Assembly (NCBI GenBank): GCA_948470475.1
Contig: OX419335.1
Span: 34,333,819-34,397,818, forward strand
Reading direction: 5' to 3'
Origin: Galaxea fascicularis
Taxonomy: Eukaryota > Cnidaria > Anthozoa > Scleractinia > Euphylliidae
Length of the DNA stretch: 64,000 nucleotides
In this document: positions 50,301 to 63,179 of the stretch, in pieces
How positions within the stretch are numbered: position 1 is the first letter of the stretch
Layout of the letters: every line of letters starts with the position of its first letter
Position numbers and translations under genes: made by a program
The notes under the pieces: model-generated
The model's database searches: none
Seen by the model: only the letters and a program-made list of their open reading frames with translations
What the model was told of the DNA's origin: nothing

Positions 50301-53300
50301 GGTAGTCTGTTCTGTGGTTTAAACTTTCAATGTTACTCAAGTTAACTTCTACGGAAAAAAAATTGTTGGATTTTGTATAATATGCTTTTTTTCCTGCTAG
50401 ATTGATACAATGTTCTTGTTCTTGAAATAAACCATAACAGGCATTGACTGACCTGGATTGATTGTGTATTCATGAATGTTACTTTCTTTAATTTAACTTG
50501 ATGCTTTATGTAATATCTGCAGGGTGAGAAAATGTGACTGAATACAACTACTTCTCATTTTGTAATAATTTTTATTTGAAGGCCCAGGAGTATATGTCAG
50601 CCAAAGAGGTGAGAGCTTTATGACAATCATTGCTGTACCTAATTGAAGATTTTTTTATAAATCATTTATGTCAAATAATCGCATGTATGGACCTTCTTCT
50701 CTATCTGGTCAGCAATCCATTTACATGTACAAATTTATTAAAATAATAATTTACTTTAAATTTTCATTCAGTTGTGTATGTTTTGCTTCTTATTGCAAGT
50801 TAATGATACTAAAATAATAAAACAGCACTAAGATACATGTAAGTGAATAATTATTTAATCAGAGCCTGTGATTTAATATTTTCCTATATTGTGTTAGTTT
50901 ATATATAAATTCAAAATGATAAAAAGAGTAAAAGTTATCCAAACTTGGTTATGCTTAGGTAGTGCTAGTCATAACTGTGTTCCTTGAATAATTATATGAT
51001 ATTTTGGAATTGTGTTTTATTTTCAGTCGGTTCCCACTCATGTTTGGGTCACTTTGATCAAAGAAAGGCTTGAGAAAGAAGACTGCATCAGTAAGGTATT
51101 TAAAATGTTAGATTCATGACTAATCAGATACTTAACAGACAAACATATTGTCATCATAGTCATTTTCCAATCATATGTAATTTTGTCTTTCCCAAGGGCT
51201 GGTTGCTTGAAGCATTTCCTCAAACAAGAGAGCAGGTTGGTAGGTTTTTTTATGTCATACTCAATCTAGAAAATTGATCTAATTTCAAGGCGAGAGCCAC
51301 TAGGGGGGTCTGGGGGTATGCTGCATCAGAAAATTTTGAAATCTAGATGCTCTAAAATGCTATTGTCAGCATTTTTCATAAGGGTTAGAGGGTATTTCTT
51401 CTGAAAAGTCAATCTTGTTTCAAGTGTAAGATGAACTATGGCCCTTAATATATATGTGTTTCAAGTGAGCCTGAGAGGTATTTTATGTTAGGTTAAATAC
51501 TCGAGGCAGTAATCAAGATTACAGAGGGGTCACAGGTCAAAAACCCTACAAGGTCAGCTACATGACTCACCAAATAGGACATTTTATAATGATTTGGTGG
51601 GAGCATTTTTACTTTGACCTGTCGGAATTCCTTGTTGACACCCTGCTTTTAAAATTATCTGGAAATTATCCTGTGGTGTCCCTGAATGTTTGGCGCACAA
51701 AATTTATGCCACTAAAAACTCAAGAACCAGAACTGAATGGCTTCAGGTCAGTGAAAGTGTGAATGAAGTGCATCTAAAGCTTACCAAACTATCTTATTGG
51801 TTATTGCACCTAGGCTCAAGCTCTACAAGCAGAGGGAATCATGCCAAAACATTTTGGTAATGTTGCACCACTTGATGATAGGTTTTATTTTCATTACCAC
51901 TGTTGTAAACTACTAGTACCATTTCTTATTGTTTTAATTGGCACTTTGGAGGCAGGTGGCCGAGTGGTCTAGGGCGCTAGATTTCAATGCGGTGACCCCA
52001 GGTTCAAATCCAGCTCTAGCCACTAGCTGGTGTTGTTCTGGGTTCGTGCCTAGATCAACTCCTTGGTCATCCTTGTAAATAGCCAACTGGTCTGCCTCCC
52101 GCCAGTTGGGATTCTTAACTCTGTTGTGTTCATTTGTATTATTTGTTTCATTGTCCCTGAAAAGCCCATCTAGGGGAGTGGTCAATTAAGTATTTATATA
52201 TGTGCGTAACTTTTACCGTCTTGTGATTCCTGTGATTCTTTCTAGTGCTCCTGGAGGCTCCAGACACTGTATTGATAGAAAGGGTGATGGGCAAAAGAAT
52301 TGACCCAGAGACTGGTGGTAAGTACAATCATATGTGGTACAAAAAGTGACCACGCCCATTTTTCTTGGAGTACTTACGGTAATTATAATGTGACTGCCCA
52401 TTTTGGAGGTGTATGGAAGTGCTGGTTAGGATATTGATTTCACTCCCTCCTAAAGAGAAGAAGAAAAAGAAAATGTTCTTCAGAAACATTTTTAACTTTA
52501 TGCTTTCTCAGTGCCAGTCATGCAGCCTACAGTGCATTTGCTGGAGAAAAACACTTTTTCTCTTCATGTCGAATTTTTTTTCAGCACCTGTGAGATAGGC
52601 TACCAGTCGTACTGCTTCACAACCGAGCTTAAAGTCGTTAAGTCGTGCGAAGTCAAACAAGTATTCCTCGCTATTTTGCAGATGTCTACCACTCCACGTT
52701 TGATCCACCCACAGACTCATCTGTTGTGCAACGGCTTGTGCCTGATTCCAAGTCCTCGGAAAAAGTCATGATAGAAAGACTGATGGAATATCACAGGTTA
52801 TTGGCTTTGCAGTATATCACATTGCTCAGGAACGCATCAGACTCAGTTTGCATGTTTTCAATCTCTATGATTTTTTGCAGGCATATTGATGGTATCCTGA
52901 TGTGTTATGAGAAGATTTACAAATCCATCAATGTTGATCAACCAAAAGCAGACGTCTTTTCACAAGGTACATGTGAATGAATGTGACCATTTCTTTTAGC
53001 GAAATCCCAGAATACAGGTTCATCTTAGGTTGTTTATTCTCAGTTCTTGTACACAATATTTTATCTTTTTCCGTGGAGAAACAGCAAAGCAGCAGGCTAA
53101 AAGCCTTTTGGAGAAATCAACGTCACATAAAATAAACTGAACTTGAATTAGACGTGCCCGGTTTTATCTTGAACTTTAATCAAGATATCACTTGTTGAGG
53201 GGTAACCACTTTTATCGCCAATCGTGTAAAGAGTTCCAAGGCTGTTTAGACATGAGCTAATTTCTCTAAGACAACTTTTGCAAAGTTTCGTAAATAATTT

Positions 53301-56300
53301 CAGGCGTCTTTGGTTTGGAGCCCACGGGTCTCATTAACAACGTTTCCAAGCGTGTACGTTGGATGTTGGATGATAGGCCCCGACAGCTGGAAACTGTTGC
53401 TTCTAAGACATTGCTGATTTCATTTACACGAAAGATGGAAAGACAATTTAGTGGTCTTCACTGGTTCTGGATGATCTCTCAGTTGGTACCTATGCTGTGA
53501 TTGGTGACCGTGTTCGGAGCGCATTCCCCTCTACGGCCCTTTCTAAACTTGAAAGTGGCCACTTGACCTCAGATTAATCTCAGAGATATGATAATAATCT
53601 TACTAACTACGTTTACTTGGTCCGTACTGGTTGATTGTTTGGTTGATTTATGGCCCATGCGCGTTGCGCTTAGACCATAAATCAACGAAAATAAACTCGG
53701 TCCGAAACTTACAGTAGAGATATTTATTCTACAAGCTTGCTTTAGCTATAATCATTTATAATCACAAATCAACGAAAATAAACTCGATCCGTAACTTACA
53801 GTACGGGAGAAACCCGAGAAAACGAGGTTAGTAAGAGGTATTTATTCCACAAGCTTGCTTTAGCTATAATCATTTTATATCCAACAAGTCCGAGTGAAAT
53901 AATTGTTTTATTAAAAGCGCCCACAAATTATGGATAAAACTTCCCTGCTTTATTTTGTAAAAACATGAAACCCTGACGGGTACAGTTACCATACTTGTAG
54001 ATCATGGTATAATGACTCGTATACCATGATAGCTAAGCCAATCAAAACTTTAGAATCGCATTATCCAATGACATAGTTTCTAATAATGGCTGATGTTTCA
54101 TCATCACGGCTGTGCCAATCGGACCTCTGAAATCGCGTTATACATTGAACCCGGTTTTAATAAATAAACACGAAAATATGCTCGAGAGCGAAGGTCGAAG
54201 AAAACTGTGAGCTTCGAGGAACTGATAATGTCGAAGGACAAATATCCAAGAATATTTTCGTACCAATTTGAAGCTATTTTTTTATTTATTGTCCTTCAGA
54301 TATTTTTCGCAATACACAGTTTGGGGAATTTCGCCGGATATTCCCCGGTTTTAGCCGGGGCATATTCAATCACGTGATGCGTTTAGACCAATCGTATGCG
54401 AGCGAAAATATTTGATGGATTACAATTGCCGATATGAGCAAAAAGAGATGGTGCTGTTACTGAGAATTTCACTGCAATTTTTTTGTAGTAATTTCCTACC
54501 TGAAGACAAATCAACGGGACAGTGCTCCTCACACTCCTAGAGTCATCCTTCTGGGTCCCACTGGATGTGGCAAAAGCGTCCAGGCAGAACTACTGGCCAG
54601 TAAATATGGCTTGGTAAATGGTAAGAGATAAAACCCACCAGCAGCTTATTTGATCTAAACTTTAATTTCGTTCTATATTATTATTAGGGAGTTTAAGCAA
54701 CGAGGACGGCAAGGTCGTTTTATATTTGGGTACATTTCTTTACCGTCCTCTGCAAAGCAACGTGAAATGACCGAATTTTAGATGACGTGAGCTGATGACG
54801 GCAAATTTTTCTGTCTCTATTCTTAGTTTAACACCGTTCACAGTAAGTTAGGTCCTGGGCAGTTCGCCAGCATTTTCCATGTTAAACAGACTAGAATAAT
54901 CGAAAAAGCGGTTACAAAAATGGGAAGTTACATTTTGAAATGACGTTTTTGTTGCCGTCGCCGGCGTCGTTGTTTAAGCTCCCCAATTATGACTCACATC
55001 AATCTATTACTAAACAATTCCATTCCTGCTTGTTAGTCTTTGTCTAGATTCAGTGTCTTCTGTTTGACTATAAGAAGGGAGTATATCACGTCGGTATAGT
55101 GATTAGTGCAAGCTATCTGTTGCAAACTCACGGCCCATACTACATAACTTTAATTTTTTTCTACTTTTACTTGTTATGATCATTTGGGCGAAGCTAATAC
55201 AATAAAATAAATACGAGTAATTTTTTTTTTATTTTTGTGGTCGAAAGCTGCTGCCTTTATTAAACCTAACATATTAATACTGATTACACTGTTGCAAGCA
55301 GTTATTTCAGATTGCCAGTGAAAAGCACTGTGCACTCTGTGTTTACTTCAGTTTACCAAGAATAATCAGAAACTCTTCACTGGCTAGCTTCAACCTGTCC
55401 TCTTCTTTGTTTTCCCTAAATGGAACAATTGATTCCTGTGTGATACTTAGTTACCTCATAACTTCTTGGCCTTATTTAGTTTCCTGTACAGAGCTGATCA
55501 AACAGTCGCTCGTTGATGATTCTAAGGCCGGTGAGGCAGTGAGACCATATGTGGAGCGGAAAATGCTTGGTAAGACGAGATCTTTATTTAAAAACCAGGG
55601 TAGTCCAATCGGTATAAACAAAACTTGATTTCGACACGCGTCAGTACTTTCACGACATTCCTTTACAGGGCTCAAAATAATTTTCGGACGGTGGCCGGTC
55701 ATGTTGACCGGCCAAAGAAATTTTAGCTCGGTTACGTCTCGTTTCTGACCGGTCAGAATTAACTAATGACGACGTTTTAGCCCAAAAATGTCATTTATTC
55801 GCTCGTTTAAAAGTGGCTTAATGCACAGAATGGCTTAAACTATCATCTTTTTTAATTTGTGAACGTAATTATATGTTTACAAAGAGACAAAATCTAATAT
55901 TACAATTCACGGGATTTCACTTTTTATTGAAGACAGTATGCGCACGTGACCGGTCATCATGACCGGCGATTGAAGTTTTTGGCCGGTCAAGTCGCCATTC
56001 TGGCTGGACACTGTCCGTTGATCAGCCGTTATTTTGAGCCCAGCTTTGCCACACCTTTGAACTCGAGTTAGTGGCGAGTGATACATGTATTTCCAACATT
56101 ATGCAGCTACAATACAGGACAAATTTGTCCATCGACGGCTGGAATATTTCAACATTGTCTTGGAAGAGGGGGGTTGTAAAGGACGTAGTAAAAGAACAAC
56201 ATTCGTTTCTGTTATAAGGGTAGAAGTGTGCGTAATGAAATTTTCTTCTTTACGCCTAAGTTTGTCAAGTGACCCAAAGTCTTATGACCTGCATTGTAGT

Positions 56301-58707
56301 CCACACCATCGCCTAATGAAGACCAACAGTGAGCGATCGAAGCGGTGCGGTCCACATCTTCGTGAGAATCTCGTAAGATAAACGATAAAAAAACCTAAGC
56401 TGCATGTCATTTCAAAGCCAGATGAATGACAGTTTTCTTGTCACGATTTCGTAGGTTATATTGCACGCCCGCCCTTGCCAATAATATATGTGTTTTCGAT
56501 CTTTGTTATCCTAAAACGAAGATTTTGGAAAATACGAGTATTGAGGTGTTGCCATCAGTTCAAGTGTGGACGAAAGGCCTGACTTTGCGAAAGAAATCTT
56601 CGTTATCAAATGGAAACGATCCGCGAAAACTCATATTTTTGGGGGAGGCCTTAAATGTGACTACATGACGGAAGTAAATATTATTATTTATACTGGTTAT
56701 TTTTTCCTTTGTGTAACTTATATTTCTTTCTGGTGGCTGTCAGTCCCCGATGACTTGGTTCTTCAGTTACTGCAAAATCGTTTGGCTCAGTTGGATGCTG
56801 TGACAAAAGGCTGGGTGATACATGGGTTTCCGAAGACTAGAGAACAAGCCGAGTCACTGACTAAAGCAGGATACGAACCCAACAGGTACGCACACTCTAC
56901 AGAACTCACAAAATTTTGCGCATTTTGTCGTTGCTGAAAGTTTGGTGATTAATACAGGGAAAAGAACGGCAAACAATGCACGTGTTGTCGGTGCTGTGTC
57001 GACTACAGCCCACTGAATAACTGCAGTGGCTTGGTGTTTACATGGTCGGTAGTGGTAACGGCTCTACTGTGTTTGTATCGCATCGGATTATACAGCATTA
57101 AATAGTATGAGACGCGTGCTGTATCACATATACCTAGGCCTACAGTGATGCATTTGACTAGCATTTGTTTGCCGGTTTGTGTAAGACTGTAAGTTGTTTG
57201 TTTGTGTAAGTCTTGTATTGACTATACTTACAGGCTTCTTACTGGTAGAAAAGCGCACAATCATGGGGTAGTTCTTTGTTACTTATAAGATCTTAGAGCA
57301 CGGTGCGTGGGATGGTGCTTGTGAAATATTGTTTAGGAGCACTAAAGCGTAGCTACGTCATGCATTTTGTATTCGTGCTTTATCTCCGTTGTTCTGATCA
57401 TAGCTATTGACGTGTCTATCTCTAACTCTGTGTATACCAGATGGTACTGCATCTTCCTATATCCCTGCACATGGCCTCCATCGAAATAGACTATTACCAC
57501 GTTTTTGTGGAAAATGCGCTCTATCAGACAGCTGTGGATAGCAAAGTGAAGTACCCGGCTTGGTCGGAAAGTAATGCTTAAAGGTTTGATTCACCATTCT
57601 AGGGTTATCTTCATGAACGTACCGACAGACACAGTCCTCGAGAGGCTCACCTTGCGAAGTGTAGACCCAGTAACAGGGGAAAGGTGGGTTATGTTCATCA
57701 TATGAACTTCTTCAGCCAAGTTCACTGCCCATTATTCGCATGTATCTAATCAATCAATCAACCAGTCAGTCAATAACTTCATTGAAGTATCAAAAAAATA
57801 CCAGTAGTTAAAACCCACTTGTGGGCACTATCTAGCCGAGTTCTCAAATATAAATTACAGTTGACTTAAAAACAAAAATTAGTAAAAGTATCGTTTACAG
57901 TAACCTTGGTACCTTTATGAAGAGTCATCAGACGTCACGGTTCATCCAAAGATACTAAAGAGCAAGCTTAAGCATAGGCGTTTTGAGCGACGGACGGCAA
58001 CCGGAAGTGCTTTTGCGCAAATTTTCTTGTAAATCGTCCCTGTAAGAGTATTTAGACGGTAAGTAATACAAACGTGGTAGCGTCAAGGCAAGTTAAAAGA
58101 GAAAACGCCTCACTTTCGGTTGCCGTTCGTCGCTCAAAAACGGCGGTGTTTAAGTTCCCTTGTAACTGGGCAGTACCTACGCCCTAAAGGTAATGTGTTC
58201 ATTAGGATTAATTTTCCGCTATTCTTTCCTCAGGTATCACTTAATTTACAATCCTCCTCGAACAAATGAAGTAAAACAGAGACTACAAACGGTAAGGTTA
58301 AGCTATCTCTTGCGTTTTCTTTGCGATCAATGGCGAGCATCGGCGATTGGTGGGGGATGAACGTAAACGGTATTTCCATTTGCGCAAACTGTTTGCGATC
58401 AAGCCATCGTAAGCTGTTTGTGATTGTTTGCGAGTTACGAGCATATGGAAACCAACCCCTAGACATCGATTATATTGTGATCACTTCACTTACCTACAAT
58501 ACAAGTTCTTGTTGTTTTCTTGTTTAGAGCTCCAAGGACGTGGAGTCTGCCGTCAGTGACAGGATCGCTCAGTACCAGGCCTATATCGAGGAGATCGGGG
58601 AGTACTACGAGGAGTCTGGGCAACACATTAATGCGGATCAGGATATTCACACGGTCTTTGAGTGTATTGAGAGTATTATAGTGAACCCCATACCTCGAAA
58701 GAACTGA
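47322..58707 (+). CDS. AK8: Adenylate kinase 8
   Basis: Nucleoside monophosphate kinase with two tandem adenylate-kinase domains; AK8 is associated with motile cilia. Exons: 47322-47405, 48747-48828, 49656-49705, 50004-50090, 50582-50608, 51027-51095, 51197-51235, 51814-51856, 52246-52317, 52682-52796, 52881-52966, 54489-54620, 55480-55569, 56744-56885, 57603-57683, 58234-58291, 58528-58707; phases agree, 478 aa (human 479). It starts [20 protein letters not shown], like human AK8. Domain 1 (about 57-250) has P-loop GPPAAGKRT at 63-71 and LID-like GKRIDPETG. Domain 2 (about 268-478) has P-loop GPTGCGKS at 274-281, [13 protein letters not shown] and [14 protein letters not shown]. Exon 5 is a 27-bp microexon. 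The first P-loop has Arg where most adenylate kinases have Gly before the Thr; activity of that domain may differ. Divergent from CFAP77. Confidence 0.95.
47766..47895. mobile_element. Near-perfect palindromic MITE (arms about 55 bp)
   Basis: Arms contain GCGGTTGGATAGTCGAAAAA and continue through CCGGAGTTCGTAATGAGGTC; the right arm is the almost exact inverse. The loop is about 20 bp (TACCCGCGCGAATCCAAGAT). AK8 intron 1. Confidence 0.9.
49253..49620. mobile_element. MITE, about 368 bp, AAGGCTG-TTTTCA ends
   Basis: Left AAGGCTGCTTTTCAGT, inverse of right AAGGCTGGTTTTCACT. The inside is full of CATAAGCATAAGC and its inverse, giving further foldback around 49395-49490 (TTTTCACTAGTAA against TTACTAGTGAAAA). 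AK8 intron 2. Confidence 0.8.
51950..52200 (+). mobile_element. tRNA-derived SINE
   Basis: Box A TGGCCGAGTGGTCTAGGGC (from 51957) and box B GGTTCAAATCC (52001-52011) at tRNA-like spacing, followed by an unrelated body and an AT-rich tail near TTAAGTATTTATATA. AK8 intron 8; it ends about 45 bp before exon 9. Confidence 0.8.
53684..53880 (+). repeat. Tandem duplicated repeat
   Basis: AATCAACGAAAATAAACTCG followed by ACTTACAGTA and CAAGCTTGCTTTAGCTATAA occurs twice (about 53684-53758 and 53766-53880). The second copy has about 30 extra bases including AAACGAGGTTAGTAAG, also found near 41240. The rest of AK8 intron 11 to about 54420 looks repeat-derived (CCGGATATTCCCCGG inverted words). Confidence 0.65.
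54687..54983. mobile_element. MITE, about 297 bp, GGGAGTTTAAGCAACG ends
   Basis: Left GGGAGTTTAAGCAACGAGGA, inverse of right GGGAGCTTAAACAACGACGC; GACGGC words follow in both. AK8 intron 12. Non-coding. Confidence 0.8.
55666..56043. mobile_element. Non-autonomous DNA transposon, CAGGGCTCAAAATAA ends, copy 2
   Basis: 378-bp version of the element at 6035-6907, in opposite orientation, in AK8 intron 13. Ends CAGGGCTCAAAATAA and TTATTTTGAGCCCAG (one mismatch at the right tip). Inside are repeated GACCGGTCA palindromes. Flanks CTTTA and CTTTG may be a decayed target duplication. Confidence 0.85.
57958..58161. mobile_element. MITE, about 204 bp, long inverted repeats
   Basis: Left arm contains GTTTTGAGCGACGGACGGCA followed by ACCGGAAGTG; the right arm is the inverse of GTTTTTGAGCGACGAACGGC followed by AACCGAAAGTG. 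Arms about 50 bp. AK8 intron 15. Confidence 0.82.
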
Positions 58708-60341
58708 TGTATTAGTCGATAGTTTGGGAATGCTATAATGCTGACTTGGAAATTCTTCAAGCAGAGTTGTACATACTGGTTATTGTACGATAAGTGTTTT
58801 GAAACATTGTATTATAGACCAATTTAACAGTGTCCATTCATTTATTTTTGTTACCTCATTTGTCTAGATCTGATCATGTTGATCAGACTTTCGGATATAA
58901 AAACGTTTGGCTACAGTACGCTTCGTCTTTGATTGTTAATTAAAAGAGATCTTGTATCATGTGTACGCGCGTAGAACCGCCATGGCTGATGCACCTAGTC
59001 CAGTTACAAGGTGGTGTTTTGTTGAATTTTTTTTGCACATTTAGCTTTCCCAGATTGCAAGACAGTCTGAATTTTGGTGAAAATTGGCTGTTTATATAAG
59101 AGGACATGATATATAGTGAATAATTCACACTCACGCAGTAGGCACTCTGTGCCTTAATGCAGATGAGTTATGGGCGAAAAAATTTTGCTTAAAGAACTGG
59201 ACGAGGTCGAAATAGGTCAAGCGGGGCGTATAAAGGCCTTATGAGGACCTCTAGGGCCAATAGGATTTGTACAGACGAAAAATACGTGCTCAAAAGAAGT
59301 GACGAAAGGCGCGCCGCGGCTTTTACGTGAGTGAGAATAGGGTTCGTACGCGTCTTGAAAACTCTTGAATTTAGGAGTCCGATAGTACTTGAAATTGGTC
59401 TTTGGCCCTTGAAAGTCAGAAAATTTGATTTTATACTGAACAAGATCTTGAAATATCAACAATACACTTTTAAACACTTTAAGTTTTAGGATAGCGAGTG
59501 CAAACACACATGCAAAGAGCGCGCAAATGTGTCTTGACCCTTTTGAAATGCCTCAACACTCACTTGTTTTCTTCTGTGGGATGCCTGTCGCACCCACGGT
59601 GAAACTTCGGTCGAGTTTCTTTTTCTTCTTCATCGTTGTCACAAATTGCAATGCTTTTTTTAAAGTTTTATAAAGTGTTTCTAACAATAAAAGGCATCTC
59701 CCTGCCGCATTCCGAGGTTTGAACCCGCACCCTTCGGGTCGAAGCGCATGCATGCAGCGTGCATGCTTGCGTCAGCAAGGCATCTGGCTTTGCATCGGAC
59801 CGAATTTGCCTTTTTATCCCTCGGGCTATTTCCAAGATGGCGCCCACGTTTATGACAAGTCTATAAGACCTGACGCAAGGAAGCAAATCTCTCCATTTTT
59901 TTGCTGTGCGGAATGGATGAGGTAACAAAACATTCAACATTCAAACATAGAAGCGACACAGAAAGTTGAGATTGACCGATCGTACACAGTGTACCAGTCA
60001 GTCGGCCAGTCTGCAGAGTATGGCAGAACTCGACGAGATCTCGCGCGTGCAAAGCCGTTTTTAGCCGCTTGCACCGCGTGCAATGCCACCAGAAATCCAG
60101 AAATCGTATGCATGGTTGATAGTATATGTCTCTTAGTCTTACAACTGCCATGTGCGATGCTACAATTCTGGTGTGCGCAATGAGTGCTTAGAAAAAAATA
60201 CCCGCGCGTGCCCTTCCCATACTCTGCGGACTGGTCAGACGGTCACTGATTTGAGAGTTTGCTGCTTCGATGATGATTTCAACAAAACCATCTATTACAT
60301 TTTAGGGTACATATATATGTTGTGCCGCGTAGCACTATAAA
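58708..60341. other. Intergenic after AK8, no gene seen
   Basis: ATTAAA at 58939-58944 is a possible AK8 poly(A) signal. Around 59700-59760 the minus strand has GGTTCAAACC, a box B-like word, hinting at a degraded tRNA-derived repeat. No protein recognised. Confidence 0.4.
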
Positions 60342-60786
60342 CACGTAAGTGGTGGAACAGAGAATTAACTCTGAAGTGTAAATCAAAGTGCTACGAGAAA
60401 CCCATGAGAAACCCACTGGGCGTTAGCCCTAGTAAAGGGTATCAGGGAACCACACGAGGCAAAGAAAAAATTTCTTATGACCTCGGTGGGAATCGAACCC
60501 ACGACCTTCGGATTAGATATACCGTTGCTCTGCCGACTAAGCTACGAGGTCGGACAGAGAAAGTCGGGGACGATTAAGGTGGTGAATCGCGGCGAAGAGA
60601 AAGTAAGGGTACATAAAAAAAAAATTCTTATGACCTCGGTGGGAATCGAAGGTCATAAGAATTTTTTCTTTGCCTCGTGTGGTTCCCTGATACCCTTTAC
60701 TAGGGCTAATGCCCAGTGGGTTTCTCATGGGTTTCTCGTAGCACTTTAATTTACACTTCAGAGTTAATTCTCTGTTCCACCACTTA
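60342..60786. mobile_element. Inverted pair of tRNA-derived SINE copies
   Basis: Arms 60342-60484 and 60650-60786 are close inverse copies (for example GTGCTACGAGAAACCCATGA; AGGGAACCACACGAGGC). The left copy has a complete tRNA-like head on the minus strand; the right copy keeps only its edge. The arms could form a hairpin of about 140 bp. Confidence 0.8.
60479..60551 (-). pseudogene. tRNA-like SINE head (Arg-UCU-like, not a functional tRNA)
   Basis: Minus strand: acceptor GACCTCG pairs with CGAGGTC, D arm GCT...AGC, perfect T arm GTGGG-TTCGATT-CCCAC. The anticodon arm CGGTATATCTAATCCG has one extra base and lacks U33. It would read UCU if repaired. As it is fused to a SINE body, I call it a SINE head. 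Confidence 0.65.
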
Positions 60787-61690
60787 CTATTATATTTTAG
60801 TCCATTTCCATGCTTCGCAAGACTCAAGCATTGCTTTTTGTAAAGGTATTGAAAAAGTCGATGGTTATTCAGCGGCTGATCGATCGCAGCCCAAACAAAT
60901 TCATGGATTCGCTGGGCGCATCCTGGCCGTAAAACTGTAAACAACGACTGTCTGGGTCAACACTGCAAACATCACAACGATGGTGATGAAGAAAGCACCG
61001 CGGATGATACAATGTTTCTCCTGCAAAATAGATACCAGCCTACCAGTGAGTGTATCAGCATACGCCATTACTGCCGATGAAAAGAAGGAAAACTTGGAAA
61101 GGTTTTACTGCAACAAGCAAGCTGTAATACTGATTAAAATCAAAGTGCTTATAATCAAAAGGAAGTATTTGAACTTTTTTGAGTCTGAGGTAAATCTGAA
61201 ATGTCTGTCTGCATTATGTGTAAGGACATTAACTTTTTATCTAGTCCGTAAAAATTGCAGATCGCGTAACTAAGGTTTCTTATGCCTCCATCACAATAAA
61301 TATCAACAATTCATGATGATGGTGATTTGCAAAGACTACATTGGGGCTGAGTAAAAACAAACAACAACAACACAGCAAAAACGAGCAAATTTCAAAAGCT
61401 GATCGACATGCGGCAGTCCAGTATGCAATATTATATTGCTTTATTATATGGCTACAATAGTACGAGCTCTCTGATTGGTTGCTGAGCAGGCAGAATTTTC
61501 TTGTGATGACCGGGCATTATGAGTGAAAGCTAAGAGCGCGTGGGCGAAAACAACAAAAAATATGGACAAAGTACAACTATATTTTCAATAACTGAAAGAA
61601 AAACAGTAGCATACAGATACTTCTTTAGTATGAGCGACGAAGAGAGCCACAGCGAGAGCGAGTTTTATAAAAGGACATTTTATAAATAAT
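60787..61690. other. Intergenic, no gene seen
   Basis: Short open frames only; none recognisable. From about 61425 (repeat-like words near GCTGAGCAGGC) the DNA may belong to an old element continuing into the foldback at 61691. Confidence 0.35.
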
Positions 61691-61773
61691 TTATTAACCT
61701 CGTCTGCTGGGTCAATACATTAATGCCGAGGTCTGAGATTTTCCTGTAATGACTGAGCGGACGAGGTTAATAA
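61691..61773. mobile_element. Short foldback, TTATTAACCTCGTC ends
   Basis: Left TTATTAACCTCGTCTGCTG and inverse TTATTAACCTCGTCCGCTC; 83 bp in all. It may be the terminus of a larger decayed element. Confidence 0.65.
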
Positions 61774-62558
61774 GTGGTATATATTGATATTGTCTAAAAG
61801 TACTTTTCATGTTCAGGGTTTACTTGGGGAAATTTCCCAAATATTCGTCAAATATGGCAAAGTAGGGAATGGTAAAGAGATTGAAGGCACACACGGATTC
61901 TGATTTTGATATCTTGTTCTCACATATTTGGTATTTTTACAGACCGATTTATTTTTAAACATCTGCAGAGCAAAAATGTGAAATAGCCTTAATTTGTACA
62001 CCACATTTCTACAGTTGTGACTTAGTTTAATTTGGGTGTGAATGAAAATTGATTTGCATATGAAAGGTTGAGCACTAAGACTCTCTTTGAAAAAGAGGCC
62101 TGAGGTAATTCGGAAATGGCCTATTCTGTCACCGTTTTAAAAGGATCTACTGGCACACCCAACAAACTTTCAAATTCGCAAGACGACTGAGTCGTGAGTC
62201 GTACTAGAAAAACTGCTTTGGATGATGAAAATATCATCGTGAGTGATGTATATGAAAAATATTATCATTGGAGTGCGATTCGCTCATGCTTTGACATCAG
62301 CTCAACTGGAAGCATAATCCACAATGCACATTACAACAGGAGGCAAACTATTCATATTAAACTCAGACCTTGACAAAGCTCAGTGTTTTCGCAAGGTTTC
62401 ACATATGTAATGCAAATACACAGAGACTACTGGTTTTCTTTTTTTTTCAAAACTTCAAGTTGTGCCAACCGAAGAAAAGAGCATTTTCCAGAAAAAAGGC
62501 GTTAGTTTCACAAAAATTTGGTTTGAGTTGATAATGTAAATTAACCGCCGTACAGGGA

Positions 62559-62743
62559 TAGACCCATTTGGCTAACTCAATGTTGTACCCAATTCAAATC
62601 TCCTGGGCTAAAGATTCTTTGTGTACTTTATTTGCATTATAATGTAGCATTCATATTTAAATGATATGGAAATACCTCGAACAGAACGTTTCATTCCCAA
62701 AGGGTTTGAATTTGTACAACATTGAGTAAGCCGAATGGGTCTA
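62559..62743. mobile_element. MITE, about 185 bp, TAGACCCATT ends
   Basis: Left TAGACCCATTTGGCTAACTC and inverse TAGACCCATTCGGCTTACTC, both continuing AATGTTGTAC and AATTCAAA. Arms about 40 bp. Confidence 0.82.
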
Positions 62744-63179
62744 TTCTTAAAGCTGACGTTTCGAGCGTCAGCCCCGAAGGACTCAGACCCGCTCTCCCCT
62801 GTTACTACTGACACTCTGACCAAACTTTTGTATTTCTAGAAAACCTCACCAATGTGATAAATTTATCGACCTTTCACTCGGGGACATCAAATTTATTCAA
62901 CTCTGCGCTCTCGGGCGGAACCAGAGTTGAATAAGTCGAGATCAAGGGTGTCCGTTGGTCTTCACACCGCCTTATTAAATATAAATACAAAATACAACCA
63001 GATGCAACGTGGGACCATTCTGACAAGAGAGTCGCGTCAACATGCTAATTGCTTGGTCCCGTGTGGCATGTACGTTAAACAACAAGTACATCACGTGTTT
63101 TCGTGCTCTCGTTCTGGAAAGTCCTTGAAAAGTCCTTGCGTTTTTGGCCTGAAAAATAATACGAACTGCTGCGCATAAC

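Noticed and set aside
60479..60551. Functional tRNA-Arg (UCU) gene on the minus strand
   Set aside because: Acceptor, D and T arms pair well, but the anticodon arm has an extra base and no U33, and the sequence is embedded in a SINE inverted repeat.
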